NCBI RefSeq assembly: GCF_900109685.1
Contig: NZ_FOBB01000010.1
Coordinates: forward strand, 1 to 64,000
DNA length: 64,000 bases
Reading direction: 5' to 3'
Source: Chitinophaga rupis
GTDB taxonomy: Bacteria; Bacteroidota; Bacteroidia; Chitinophagales; Chitinophagaceae
Below, one piece after another: positions 7,392-16,800 of the stretch. Under the pieces are notes generated by a model. It was not told the origin of the DNA. It did no database searches and was given only the letters and a program-made list of their open reading frames with translations. How positions within the stretch are numbered: position 1 is the first letter of the stretch; each line of letters begins with the position of its first letter. Both the position numbers and the translations under genes were made by a program.

Positions 7392-8431
7392 AAAGGTCCG
7401 CTGTTATATTGCTGCATTTAGGATACTGGTCCACTTATATATTACTGGTATCATTGTTCATGCTTATTTCTACCAGGGGGCACAGAACTTTTGCAGATAT
7501 GCTGTACATATGGCTGGTGTCAGGCGCAGGCATTTTCAGCTTTTTACCCGGGGTGCTGGGCTTTTATTGCTTCTATGGCCTGCTATTCACCCGTTTCCTG
7601 CAAACTAAACGGTTCCAGGCGCTGTTGCTTTTTGGTCTTTTGGGGATGTTAAGCAGTGCCGTTATTACGCTTTTAATGCTCTCCATTCCCGGCACCTGGG
7701 GCGCGCGTGCAGACTGGCGGGAAATGATGTGGATGACCATTTTCCTGGCGCTGCTGGCCGGCATACATGGTGTAATTGGCCTGGTGATGCGGGGATTTAT
7801 ATCCTGGTATGGCGACATCCGTATAAAAGAGGAGCTTACGCAAAAGAACCATGCAACGGAGCTCGCGCTGGTAAGATCGCAGCTGAACCCGCACTTTTTA
7901 TTCAACACCATTCATAATATTGATGTGCTGATAGAAAAAGATGCTGCGCAGGCATCGCTTTACCTGAACAAGCTGTCGGACATTATGCGGTTTATGCTGT
8001 ATGAAACCAAAACGGAACAGATACCACTGTCCAAAGAGCTGGCCTATATTGAAAAGTATATTGCCCTGCAAAAGATCCGTACGGCCAATACGGATTATGT
8101 ACATTATTCTGTGGAAGGAGAAACCGGTAACCTGATGATAGAGCCGCTGCTGTTTATCCCCTACATAGAAAACGCTTTTAAACATGCCCCCCACGAAAGA
8201 ACGGCTAATGCCATCCGCATTCAGCTGTGCATTGAGGCCGGCAGGCTGGTATTTGACTGTGAGAACCGGTACAGCTTAGCCCCCCATCCCATTGAAGGCG
8301 CTAACGGACTGGGACATACGCTGCTGCAAAAACGCCTGGCGCTGCTGTATCCAAACAAACATACTTTAGCTATTACCCAGCAGGGGGGCATTTATAAAGT
8401 GAACCTTATATTGCATACGCATGAAAATTAA
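7388..8431 (+). CDS. LytS-type sensor histidine kinase
   Basis: The 347-residue kinase has four predicted transmembrane segments, then a His_kinase (PF06580) domain with the phosphoacceptor in SQLNPHFLFNTIHNID (H169) and an HATPase domain near the C-terminus (PLLFIPYIENAFKHAP, then GLGHTLLQKRLALLY). It would autophosphorylate and pass phosphate to the adjacent LytTR regulator. The start is a TTG whose last two bases belong to the permease TGA stop. This start gives a sensible positive N-terminus (KRSA) before the first membrane segment; later ATGs would cut that segment. Confidence 0.9.
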   Translation: MKRSAVILLHLGYWSTYILLVSLFMLISTRGHRTFADMLYIWLVSGAGIFSFLPGVLGFYCFYGLLFTRFLQTKRFQALLLFGLLGMLSSAVITLLMLSIPGTWGARADWREMMWMTIFLALLAGIHGVIGLVMRGFISWYGDIRIKEELTQKNHATELALVRSQLNPHFLFNTIHNIDVLIEKDAAQASLYLNKLSDIMRFMLYETKTEQIPLSKELAYIEKYIALQKIRTANTDYVHYSVEGETGNLMIEPLLFIPYIENAFKHAPHERTANAIRIQLCIEAGRLVFDCENRYSLAPHPIEGANGLGHTLLQKRLALLYPNKHTLAITQQGGIYKVNLILHTHEN

Positions 8432-9107
8432 CTGCATTATAGTGGAGGATGAGCCCTTGGCGCAGGAACGGCTGAAGAACTATATTCAGAAGCTGCCGTA
8501 CCTGAACCTGCTAACCGTTTTTGATAATGGCGTAGATGCGCTGGTGTTCCTGAAAGCTACCCCGGTTGACCTGGTGTTCCTGGACATTAATATTGGTGAG
8601 CTCTCCGGCATTCAGCTGCTGGAAAGCGCCCGCCTGCAGCTGGAAGTGATCATTATTACCGCCTATGATGAATTTGCCCTCAAAGGCTTTGACCTGAATG
8701 TAACCGACTACCTGCTGAAACCCTATACGTTTGAACGTTTTCTGCAGGCTGTGGAAAAAGCAAAACAGAACCTCTCCAAACAGGCTGCTGTACCGGAAAA
8801 GAAGTTCATTTTTGTAAAAACGGAATACCGCCTGGAAAAAGTACTGCTGCAGGAGATCCTGTACATTGAAGGTATGCGGGATTACCGCCGTATTCATACC
8901 CTGCATAAACGTATTATGACCCTGCAAACGTTCAAAGAGTTTGAGCAGGAAATTCCGCCTGCCATTATTTGCAGGGTACATAAATCGTATATGGTGGCTA
9001 TTGATAAGATCGATGCTATTGAGCGGGATGGGATCAAGATTGGGGAAATGATCATACCCGTTTCAGAAACGTACCGGAAAGGGTTTTATGGGCTGATCGT
9101 AAAATAA
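8421..9107 (+). CDS. LytTR response regulator
   Basis: The 228-residue regulator has a receiver domain (acidic pocket E9-D10, phosphoacceptor D55 in FLDINIG, TAYDEFA, conserved lysine in YLLKPY) and a C-terminal LytTR DNA-binding domain (FIFVKTEYRLEKVLLQEILY, then CRVHKSYMVAIDKID). It overlaps the kinase gene by 11 bases, so the pair is translationally coupled. It probably controls the preceding ABC genes and perhaps the lanthipeptide-like gene next door. Confidence 0.93.
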   Translation: MKINCIIVEDEPLAQERLKNYIQKLPYLNLLTVFDNGVDALVFLKATPVDLVFLDINIGELSGIQLLESARLQLEVIIITAYDEFALKGFDLNVTDYLLKPYTFERFLQAVEKAKQNLSKQAAVPEKKFIFVKTEYRLEKVLLQEILYIEGMRDYRRIHTLHKRIMTLQTFKEFEQEIPPAIICRVHKSYMVAIDKIDAIERDGIKIGEMIIPVSETYRKGFYGLIVK

Positions 9108-9143
9108 GAAAGGTGAATGAACAAAATTGCTCATTCACCTTTC
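9108..9143. terminator. Bidirectional terminator hairpin
   Basis: GAAAGGTGAATGA (9108-9120) pairs perfectly with TCATTCACCTTTC (9131-9143) around a 10-base loop. It starts at the base after the LytTR stop. On the minus strand it is followed by a T-rich run, so it also suits the small gene ending at 9175. Confidence 0.75.
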
Positions 9144-9174
9144 CTGTTAAAAGCTTCATGTGTTCAGGCTGTAA

Positions 9175-9321
9175 TTAGCAAACCCAGTAAGTTTCACCAC
9201 AGGAAATAAACTGTGTGGTGGGTAAAGTACGTTGTTTGTTCTCTGCAGGCGCATTGGTTTTGCTCAGCTTGGAAATTTTGATCTTCACGATCTGCAATTT
9301 TTGAGATGCTTTCTTTTTCAT
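9175..9321 (-). CDS. Class I lanthipeptide-like precursor peptide
   Basis: This 48-codon ORF reads as a ribosomally made, modified peptide precursor of the Bacteroidota class I lanthipeptide type. The leader starts MKKKASQKLQ and continues IVKIKISKLSK, fitting the leader motif L-x-[LIV]-x-K-x-x-[IV]-[AS]-x-L of this family. The core is short and ends in TQFISCGETYWVC, with Thr/Ser and two Cys placed for lanthionine rings. It lies between a two-component/ABC operon and a membrane-protein gene, 83 bases after the latter. No LanB, LanC or protease gene is in the window, so modification would need remote enzymes. An overlapping open frame on the same strand (9194-9457) is not protein-like. Confidence 0.75.
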   Translation of the reverse strand: MKKKASQKLQIVKIKISKLSKTNAPAENKQRTLPTTQFISCGETYWVC

Positions 9322-9404
9322 GATCCAATAAGGTTAAAAGGTTGATAATAGCATCTAAAATAGGATAAAAGAAAATAGCAGGTAATCCTGTTAAAAGGGG
9401 GTTT

Positions 9405-10493
9405 TTACTGCGGTGTAATTGCTGCCCGGTTTGTTTTACCCAGGTATTGCATGGCAATGCGGTTCTCCGGTTTGCTGTCGAAGGTGTAAAGCACCAGCAG
9501 GAAGCACCATTCCAGGGGTTTCATGATAATGTACACAATGTCTGAAATGATCTTATTGTTGAAAATATTGTAGTAGCGATGGATAAGGTTACCTACTTTA
9601 TTGTATTGCTTTCTTACAGAGCGGTGTACGGCCGGCATTCTTTCCTGCAACAGCTCCTCAAATGCGTTAGCTACCAGTAATTGCCGGTTACAGATAATGA
9701 TGCCATTATTACGGGTTCCGTAGCGTACCGGCTTTACCAGGCGTTTATGCCCGTTGGCAGCTACGGAGCAAAGGTAGTGGCCGCCGCATTCTACGTTATC
9801 GCATTTATAGTCCCATTGGGAAAAGTTGTGGTGATAGGTTTCTGTAAATGCACGGATAATGGAATCCGGTTTTTGACCAAAGAGTAACAGAAAAATGATC
9901 ACTATTACCAGGAAGGGCAAACAGAGGAGCAGTAATAATGGAAATTTGATCAGGGGTTGGGCTAATAATATTTTCCATGCCCAAACTTCTGTCCTTTTGT
10001 AGGGGGCGCCTTTTTCATATGTATGCTGGCTTATAAAAAGCTGCTGGTTCTTTATCAACATTAATAAGCCCAATAGTATAATGGGTATTGTTCCCAGCGC
10101 AACAAAAAGCTTATTGACTATATGAAACGAGAGCACAATATTGAATACAATACCAGCTATAAGCGCTACATTAACAGCTACTTCCATTACCGGTGTAGCC
10201 AGTTGTTTCCTGAACTTTGAATATCCGTAAGCGGCCAGCGCCAGCACAATGATAGTAATAACAGTTAGCTGGTGCGGGGAGGCAAAAGCCGCAGTATCAA
10301 TTTCATCCTGCGCACAGCAAACGTTGCCTGCACCCCAGCCTGCGTAAGCCCAGGGGCCTGCCAACAACGCTCCTATCTCTGCCAGTGTAATAATATATCT
10401 ATGCACGATCCCTTTCCAGCCTATTAGATAAGCAGCAAAGTCAATAAAAATTATTAGTGAGGATATAATCAGGAATGGTAAGATCTTTTCCAA
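9405..10493 (-). CDS. Multi-pass membrane protein, DUF6688-like
   Basis: The 362-residue protein has about seven hydrophobic segments in its first 220 residues and a cytoplasmic C-terminal part. The C-terminal block QWDYKCDNVECGGHYLCSVA, with the RLVKPVRYGTRNNGIIICNRQL stretch following, resembles the DUF6688 family as I remember it; function is unknown. It stands directly upstream of the lanthipeptide-like ORF on the same strand, so the two could be co-transcribed. A link to peptide handling would be speculative. Confidence 0.65.
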   Translation of the reverse strand: MEKILPFLIISSLIIFIDFAAYLIGWKGIVHRYIITLAEIGALLAGPWAYAGWGAGNVCCAQDEIDTAAFASPHQLTVITIIVLALAAYGYSKFRKQLATPVMEVAVNVALIAGIVFNIVLSFHIVNKLFVALGTIPIILLGLLMLIKNQQLFISQHTYEKGAPYKRTEVWAWKILLAQPLIKFPLLLLLCLPFLVIVIIFLLLFGQKPDSIIRAFTETYHHNFSQWDYKCDNVECGGHYLCSVAANGHKRLVKPVRYGTRNNGIIICNRQLLVANAFEELLQERMPAVHRSVRKQYNKVGNLIHRYYNIFNNKIISDIVYIIMKPLEWCFLLVLYTFDSKPENRIAMQYLGKTNRAAITPQ

Positions 10494-10537
10494 GGATAAT
10501 GATATTTAACAGGTATAAGGGTTGTTTAAGTGCAGTA

Positions 10538-11137
10538 TCAATGCGTCCAGATCATCCCCTGCGGGTTAATGTTCCAATGATATTTCTGCGCTTCGCCAAA
10601 AGTTTTAAAATCCATCTTTTGTCCTAACATGATCTCTTTATAAGCCTGAAACATTTGCCGGGCTGCAATGATAGGCTGCATGCGTCCTACGCCGGTACAA
10701 AGGCCTGGTATTGCAACGGAAGAGATCCGATCGTCCTGCTTTGCCTTGATGAGAATGGCTTTCATGGCCAGGTAGGCGTTTACGGAAGTATCAATATTAA
10801 AGTTGGTGGGGATACGCATAGTAGGTGCTGATATTAAAAATGGCACCGTTTTATCACCGGTTTCTATTACCATTGCCTGGCCTACCAGCAGCTCCCCTTC
10901 CGGAAGTGCTTTTATTAATTGCTGCAGCCGCTTTTCCAGGTCCCAGCCAAAGCGTTCAGAAAGTGCATAGTCCAGCCCTCCGTCCATAAAACCGAAAGAG
11001 TTGGCTGGGCTTACAACGGCGTCACATTGCAGCTTTGTAATATCGGCTTCCATGATGGTTACATTTTCTTCTGCTGCAAAAAATTCTTTCCATGCGTCAG
11101 GGAGTTTGGATTCAATTGCGGCGAGTATGATCTTCAT
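10538..11137 (-). CDS. Macro-domain protein
   Basis: The 199-residue product is a stand-alone macro domain, which binds or hydrolyses ADP-ribose derivatives. Visible are the ligand-binding segment DAVVSPANSFGFMDGGLDYAL near residues 39-60 and the later glycine-rich loop IPGLCTGVGRMQP. The C-terminal tail FKTFGEAQKYHWNI is typical of the bacterial subgroup. It is a single gene with no signal peptide. Substrate (ADP-ribosyl-protein, -DNA or a metabolite) cannot be told from sequence. Confidence 0.9.
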   Translation of the reverse strand: MKIILAAIESKLPDAWKEFFAAEENVTIMEADITKLQCDAVVSPANSFGFMDGGLDYALSERFGWDLEKRLQQLIKALPEGELLVGQAMVIETGDKTVPFLISAPTMRIPTNFNIDTSVNAYLAMKAILIKAKQDDRISSVAIPGLCTGVGRMQPIIAARQMFQAYKEIMLGQKMDFKTFGEAQKYHWNINPQGMIWTH

Positions 11138-11209
11138 GTATTAAAATTGTATGTTTATCATTAATACCTGTATATAGGTAAAATAGGATTATTGAACTCA
11201 CTTTGACTA

Positions 11210-11953
11210 TTAATGCCCAATCCCCAGCTGCACCCGCGTGCTCATATTCAAGCTATACTGTTCTTCCGCCGGGACCGGTTTCCTTGAAACTGTATTTATA
11301 TCCTCCCCTTCCTTTGTCCATAGGAAAGGATAAAAATTATATACCTTGGCGCCATCCAGCTGCTCAACTTCCTTTTCCCAACCCTTCCAGCGAAGGTTTT
11401 CATAGAACTTATTCAGATCTCCTGTAAAACAGAAAGAAAGAAAATCAGAATAGGTCATGTCCATCGCCTCCCATTCCAGGTTATCAGGCGCCAGGTAATA
11501 GACCTTGCCGGGATCATTCCCCAAAACGCCGCCATTAATGGCAAAGAAACCGCCAATTGCATCGTCTGCTACCAGCAGGTATGGTGGCTGTTCTCCAAAC
11601 TCATTAAAGGTTTTGCCTTTATTCCAGTCCGGTAATGTTCTGTTAAGCCTTGCATGCCCGGAGCCCAGGATGCGGATCCATCCATGATCTACCAGCAAGC
11701 CGCCGGTCATATAAATTATAGCCCCCATTGGTGAGCGGGTAGTAACCTGTGTTTTGTACAAAGCATCTTTCCCTTTCTCCGGATTGCATGGTAATATTTC
11801 TACCTTATTGGTGGCAGAATCAATCCATTCCTTTACATACTGCCAACCCGGCTCTTTGGTATTAATCAGTTCCTCTACAGTCCTCATTTTATGCTGTGAA
11901 AAAGTTGGTGAATGAATAATAGTTAACAGAGAAAGTAATAATAAAATACGCAT
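11210..11953 (-). CDS. DUF2625-family secreted protein
   Basis: The 247-residue protein begins with a signal peptide (MRILLLLSLLTIIHSPTFSQ) followed by a domain of the DUF2625 type, seen from DHGWIRILGSGHARLNRTLPD, VADDAIGGFFAINGG and the VYYLAPDNLEWE segment. Its role is unknown. ATG 11953 was preferred over an upstream ATG because it begins the signal peptide. Most DUF2625 proteins are cytosolic; secretion here is a minor oddity. Confidence 0.85.
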   Translation of the reverse strand: MRILLLLSLLTIIHSPTFSQHKMRTVEELINTKEPGWQYVKEWIDSATNKVEILPCNPEKGKDALYKTQVTTRSPMGAIIYMTGGLLVDHGWIRILGSGHARLNRTLPDWNKGKTFNEFGEQPPYLLVADDAIGGFFAINGGVLGNDPGKVYYLAPDNLEWEAMDMTYSDFLSFCFTGDLNKFYENLRWKGWEKEVEQLDGAKVYNFYPFLWTKEGEDINTVSRKPVPAEEQYSLNMSTRVQLGIGH

Positions 11954-11992
11954 AAGTGGTAATTTATTTAATTGATGTCCCACCCCTACCAA

Positions 11993-12276
11993 TAAACTTT
12001 ATCATTGCAAAGGCCTGTGCAAGGCCAAAAGGGTTAAATGTTTGGTATAGGTTTTACCTTATCCTGTCAAAGATACAATTTGCACAAATTTTCCACCTTC
12101 TTTTCTTGTAAGCCTTGCCCCTATTGGTTCCTGTTGCTGCAACAATTATATTTGCCCCTTATTTTTAATTGCAGCATAGGAACTAACACACAAGCAGTAC
12201 TGTAACCCGGTAACCCAAGACCTGCATGCACGTGCGCTTATGAGCGCAGGATAGTAACACTTTTAAACAACACCAT
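11993..12276. other. Intergenic region with promoter
   Basis: No gene is seen. The stretch contains a good promoter (next entry) and a short GGCCT/AGGCC hairpin near 12012. It gives the downstream lipoprotein gene a leader of about 115 bases, long enough to hold regulation, but no known riboswitch was recognised. Confidence 0.4.
12124..12154 (+). promoter_or_regulatory. Bacteroidota-type promoter, TTGG-N19-TATATTTG
   Basis: The -7 box TATATTTG (12147-12154) matches TAnnTTTG exactly and a TTGG -33 element (12124-12127) lies 19 bases before it. Transcription would begin near 12161 and read the small lipoprotein gene. Confidence 0.6.
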
Positions 12277-12684
12277 ATGAAAAAATTGATGACCTCCTTT
12301 CTGGCATTAACCATTCTTGCATTTGTATCCTGTAAGAAAGATCATGATGATGTACCCACGCCAGCCGGTATTGCCGGTACCTACACCCTTTACGAGGTAG
12401 AGCAGTATAACCCGCCCTCCACACATGCCCTGCCCAATGATGAAGGGGAGCACGGAAAACTGATAGTAACGGTTAGCAGCGAAACCGCTGCCAAAGTACA
12501 GCTGCTGCTGTATAAGAACGATCAGAAAGAAGCGGATGAAACATTTGATTGCAAGATAGGCAAGGATGCAGACGGCGATATTTTCCTGACCACTGTTGAT
12601 GATAACAAGAACGCAGCTTACTTTTTTGATAATGAAGTAGACTTTTATGCTGTTCCCGGCTTTCGCCTGGGGGACCGTAAATAA
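12277..12684 (+). CDS. Small lipoprotein
   Basis: The 135-residue protein has a lipoprotein signal with lipobox FVSCKKD, then an acidic linker typical of Bacteroidota surface lipoproteins (DHDDVPTP). The rest shows a small beta-rich domain (GTYTLYEVEQYNPP, KLIVTVSSETAAKVQLLLYK) that resembles lipocalin-like or DUF-type domains in this phylum. No specific family is recognised. It is monocistronic, between its own promoter and terminator. Confidence 0.8.
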   Translation: MKKLMTSFLALTILAFVSCKKDHDDVPTPAGIAGTYTLYEVEQYNPPSTHALPNDEGEHGKLIVTVSSETAAKVQLLLYKNDQKEADETFDCKIGKDADGDIFLTTVDDNKNAAYFFDNEVDFYAVPGFRLGDRK

Positions 12685-12700
12685 TGAATACTATGTAAAT

Positions 12701-12738
12701 AAATAGCATTCCACCCCTGTATGGAATGCTATTTTTCC
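12701..12738 (+). terminator. Rho-independent terminator
   Basis: AAATAGCATTCCA (12701-12713) pairs with TGGAATGCTATTT (12722-12734) around an 8-base loop, followed by T residues. It ends the lipoprotein gene. Confidence 0.85.
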
Positions 12739-12801
12739 ATAAAAACCTGCCTGAAATGTGATATTTTACCGGTAGCATCCACGTATCATCAAAAGCAGGT
12801 T

Positions 12802-13884
12802 ATGAAAAAAAGTATCCTTTATTTATTGCTGCTCCTCTCCTTTTTTGCTGCCGGCGCACAAAACAAACAATACCTCTATGTGGCTACGCCCGGCATCCGC
12901 GATTACCTGGGTTATGGCGGCCATGGCATCCTGGTGTTTGATATCAATGATCATCACCGTTTTGTGAAAAGGATCCCTACAAAAGGCCTGCACCCCGATG
13001 GTACCCCATCCAATGTAAAAGGCATAGCCGTAAGCATTCCGCTTAACAGCATTTATATAAGCACGCTGGAATCGTTGCAGCGTATAGACCTTACTACGGA
13101 TAAAATAATCTGGGAAAAACCTTTTGAAAAAGGCTGCGACCGTATGGCTATTTCCCCGGATGGACTTACCATGTACCTGCCCTCACTGGAAAATACTTTC
13201 TGGAATGTGGTGGATTGTAAAACGGGTAACATCATTAAAAAGATAGAAGTATATAAACGTGCGCACAACACCATTTACAGCGCTACCGGCAACCAGGTGT
13301 ATATGGATGATATTGGCAGCCCCTGGCTATATATTGCGGATACCAAAACGCATACCCTCGCCCGCAAAGCAGGTCCCTTTGCCAATAATATACGTCCCTT
13401 TACGGTGAATGGAAAAGAAGATCGTGTATATGTAACCGTTGACAGCCTGCTGGGCTTTGAAGTGGGCGACCTGAAAACCGGCGCCAGGCTGGCCCATGTA
13501 GTAGTAGAGGGCTGGGAAATGGGGCCGGTACGGCGCCATGGCAATCCCAGCCATGGTATTGGCCTTACGCCGGATGAAAAAGAGCTGTGGGTATGCGACG
13601 GCCACAATATGCGCCTGCACGTGTTCAGCGCTACACCACCCTACCAGCAGCTTACTACCATTCCCCTGCAGGATATGCCCGGCTGGGTTACCTTCAGCAT
13701 AGATGGCAAATATGCCTACCCTTCCAGCGGGGAAGTGATCGATGTAAAAACACGGAAGGTGCTGCTAACGCTAACGGATGAATTTAATAACAGCGTAGCC
13801 AGCGAGAAAATGGTAGAGGTACAGTTCAGCGGTAATAAGGCCGTACGCGCCGGCAACCAGTTCGGCATCGGGCAGGTAAGGTAA
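12802..13884 (+). CDS. Secreted YncE-like beta-propeller protein
   Basis: The 360-residue product has a signal peptide (MKKSILYLLLLLSFFAAGAQ) and then repeated beta-propeller units of the YncE/YVTN type: KQYLYVATPG, IAVSIPLNSIYISTLESLQRIDL, MAISPDGLTMYLPS, IGLTPDEKELWVCDGHN and VTFSIDGKYAYPSSGEVIDV. Such proteins are periplasmic or secreted and bind partners or substrates; no catalytic role is evident. ATG 12802 is chosen since the open frame upstream runs through the preceding terminator. Confidence 0.85.
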   Translation: MKKSILYLLLLLSFFAAGAQNKQYLYVATPGIRDYLGYGGHGILVFDINDHHRFVKRIPTKGLHPDGTPSNVKGIAVSIPLNSIYISTLESLQRIDLTTDKIIWEKPFEKGCDRMAISPDGLTMYLPSLENTFWNVVDCKTGNIIKKIEVYKRAHNTIYSATGNQVYMDDIGSPWLYIADTKTHTLARKAGPFANNIRPFTVNGKEDRVYVTVDSLLGFEVGDLKTGARLAHVVVEGWEMGPVRRHGNPSHGIGLTPDEKELWVCDGHNMRLHVFSATPPYQQLTTIPLQDMPGWVTFSIDGKYAYPSSGEVIDVKTRKVLLTLTDEFNNSVASEKMVEVQFSGNKAVRAGNQFGIGQVR

Positions 13885-13892
13885 GCGCTTAC
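13881..13892. repeat. 12-bp palindrome between convergent stops
   Basis: GTAAGCGCTTAC is perfectly palindromic and spans the stop codons of two convergent genes that are only four bases apart. It may act as a minimal bidirectional terminator stem. Confidence 0.5.
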
Positions 13893-16800
13893 GCTTTCTT
13901 ACCCTTACCCAAACCTACTTTATAATTATCCGGCGTACCGGTAATTTTAATATTCATAAAACGGATCTTCTTATCCTTGTCGCGGTATTCAATAGCATCC
14001 ACCTGGTCAGGGTCCACCTCTTCCTGCTTTTTACCGAACAGCATGCGGAAACCCACGGAGGTAACCATCTTCATGGGAATGCGCAGGTAATACTCCATTT
14101 GCATATTCAGCGACTGTTTCCCTGAAATTTCCATAAAGCCCAGGGAGGAATTAATATTCATGGCCGGGATGGATAAAGCACCATCCTTGAATGTGAGCTT
14201 ATTCCGCAACGTATCAAAGCGCACCATGTTCAGGTTCTTATCCTTAAAGTACGACGACATGGCCTGCATGGGCGCAAAGTTTATCAGCACACCGTTGTAA
14301 ATAGCTACATCCAGCTGCGCCTTGGAATGGTCTATCAGCGGCGTAAGGTCAGGATGTACCTGTACGTAGCTCTTTATCTGGCCGGTAAGGCGGCCCTTGA
14401 TATTTTTGTTGATCACATAATCCTGCCCCAGGTAATCCAGCTTCAGCATCATCTTTTCTATGTTCATATCCTGCACATTGATCCTGCTGGTTAAATAGAT
14501 CTTATCAGGATTGCTGCCGTTGAAATGTGCGTGGGCGGCCAGCTTGCCTTCTGCTATGTCCAGGTTCAGCGTATCCAGGTATATGTGCTGGTTGCTCAGC
14601 ATCCGCGCATTGGTGGAGAGATTTTTTATCCATAAACGGTGATACTTGATCTTGCCTACATTTACCGAGGCATTAAAATCAATGAACGGCACCTCAAAAA
14701 TATTAAATGCTTTAGCGTGCGCAGAAGTTTTGGCTACTGCATTGGTGGCTACCGGCATGTTGGAAATGGATGGAGCAGCTTCCTTAGCTGCTGTTAGCTG
14801 ATAGTTGGTGAGCTGATCCACATCCAGGAAGCGGGAATTAAAGCGCAGGAAATTCTCCTTTTTCCGGCGCGTGGTATCCTTACCGGCATACAGGCGCATA
14901 TTAATGTCAAAATCACTGCGGCCTATCTTGCCTTTCAGCGTATCGATCTTTATAAAATTATCCGCGCCTATTTTTACAATGCCGCTGATGCTATCCAGCT
15001 CAAAGGCATGTTTTTGCAGGCTGCCGGAAATATTGGCGATCTTAATTTTCGCAAAGCGGAACGCGGAATCATAACGCAGGTCTATTTTGGAGCGCAGCCA
15101 GATGTTGCGGCCTACTTCATTATGATAATCCGCCGGCACATAGGTGCGGCTGTATTTGCCTAACAGGTCGTTCATGGCCAGGTGCTGTGATTTCAGGTCA
15201 AAAGCCACCTGCGTTTTGCCCCGCATTACTTTATTAAACCACAGGGCATAGTTAATTACACGGCCGCTGAAATGAATATCGCTGCTGTCTATTAAGCCGG
15301 CAAAATTACGCAGCAGCAAAGCGGTGTCATTGATGGTAAGCTCTGCGCCAAAATCGTGGAATGCATGCGGGTAATGTTTGAACGATGCACGCAGCTGCTC
15401 TATCTTAAACTTACCTTTTGGCAGCGGGTTGGGATGCCGCAGCTCATTCACAGAAGTTTCCAGCGAAGCGCCTATATTAAAGCCATAGATCTCTTCCTGC
15501 GCCTTGCGCATTTTAGCGGTATCAAAGGCCAGCAGCTCCTTCATGATCATTTTATTGCTATTGGCCTTAAGCATAACCAGCACCGGCTTTTGCTGCTTGT
15601 GAAAAAGGGCCGGCAGGTCGCTGATAGAACCATTCATGTGAAAGTCGGAATGCCCCAGGTTAAACGAGAGGGAATCCATCTTTACAAAACCATTACGCAT
15701 GTCCGCATGCAGGTTCAGGTGCTCTATGATGTGCGGATAACCAGGAATGCGGAAAGTAAGCCCCTTTACGGTGAGCTCACTTTGAATACCCTGTGTGAGC
15801 TTGCCCATGGATTGTTCCGGCACGCTCAGGTCTACCACCTCCTTAAAGTTCATTTTCAGTAAAATGCGGCCGGTGATGCGCTGCAGGTCGGCAATACCCA
15901 GGAAATCGCCCACAAAGCCCAGCTCCAGGTCAGAATCTATCTGCATCAGCACCTTGGGGTCTGTAAAATCGCGCATAATGAAATTGCCGCGGAAAATGCC
16001 CTGTCCGGGGCGGGCATTCATGTTCAACAAACGCAGCTCCGATGTTTTCAGGGAACGCGCTGCGCCATTGGTATAATATCCTTTAAAGGCCAGGGAATCC
16101 AGCTTTTTATCGGCCTGTGTATTATGCAGCCAGGCATCGGAACAGGAGAAAGACAGCTCTATCAGTGGCATTTGCCCGCCGGTCAGCTTACCTTTTACCT
16201 TACCGTCAAAAGACAGGTGCCCGGCGTATTTGAAATGTTCCAGCTGTTTGGCTACAGATTCCGGCGCAAAGGCAAACAGCTGTTTAAGGTCCGGCTTATC
16301 ACCTTTAATGTGCAGGTCCACATCATTGCCATGCAGCAGGTCTGCAGAGCCGGTGATGTTGAACACCGCATCCTCAAGCTTCAAAGTGCCTTTTGGCAGC
16401 TGCAGCAGTTGGGAGGATTTATTATAAGCCAGCTTAATGGAGGTTTGCAGCTTTTTATTGCGGAACAAAGTGGTATCACCGGGCCGGGTAAAGTCTATGA
16501 GCATTTTACCATCCAGGCCGGCCAGCATTTGAGTGTCATCTGCCCGCAATGCGGATTGTATCCGTTCTATTTGTACCGTAAGCTGCTGCCCGCTTTGTTT
16601 ATCCAGGTAAGCAATGCGCATATTACGCAGTACTACTTTTTTAATATCCAGGTCCAGCGGGCTGGCGGTGGTATCGGTGACAGCGGTAGTATCCTGTGCT
16701 ATACGGCTGGCTTCTACAATATTCAGGCGGCCGGCCCTGTCCTTTACCAGGTTCAGGGAACCGTTCTTGAGCCGGATCACTTTCACATGATATTGCTGCC

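Noticed and set aside
9194..9457. 87-codon open frame on the minus strand
   Set aside because: It overlaps the lanthipeptide-like ORF in another frame and the end of the DUF6688-like gene, and its sequence is not protein-like.
15356..15862. 168-codon open frame on the plus strand
   Set aside because: Antisense shadow of the AsmA gene, without motif or start signal.
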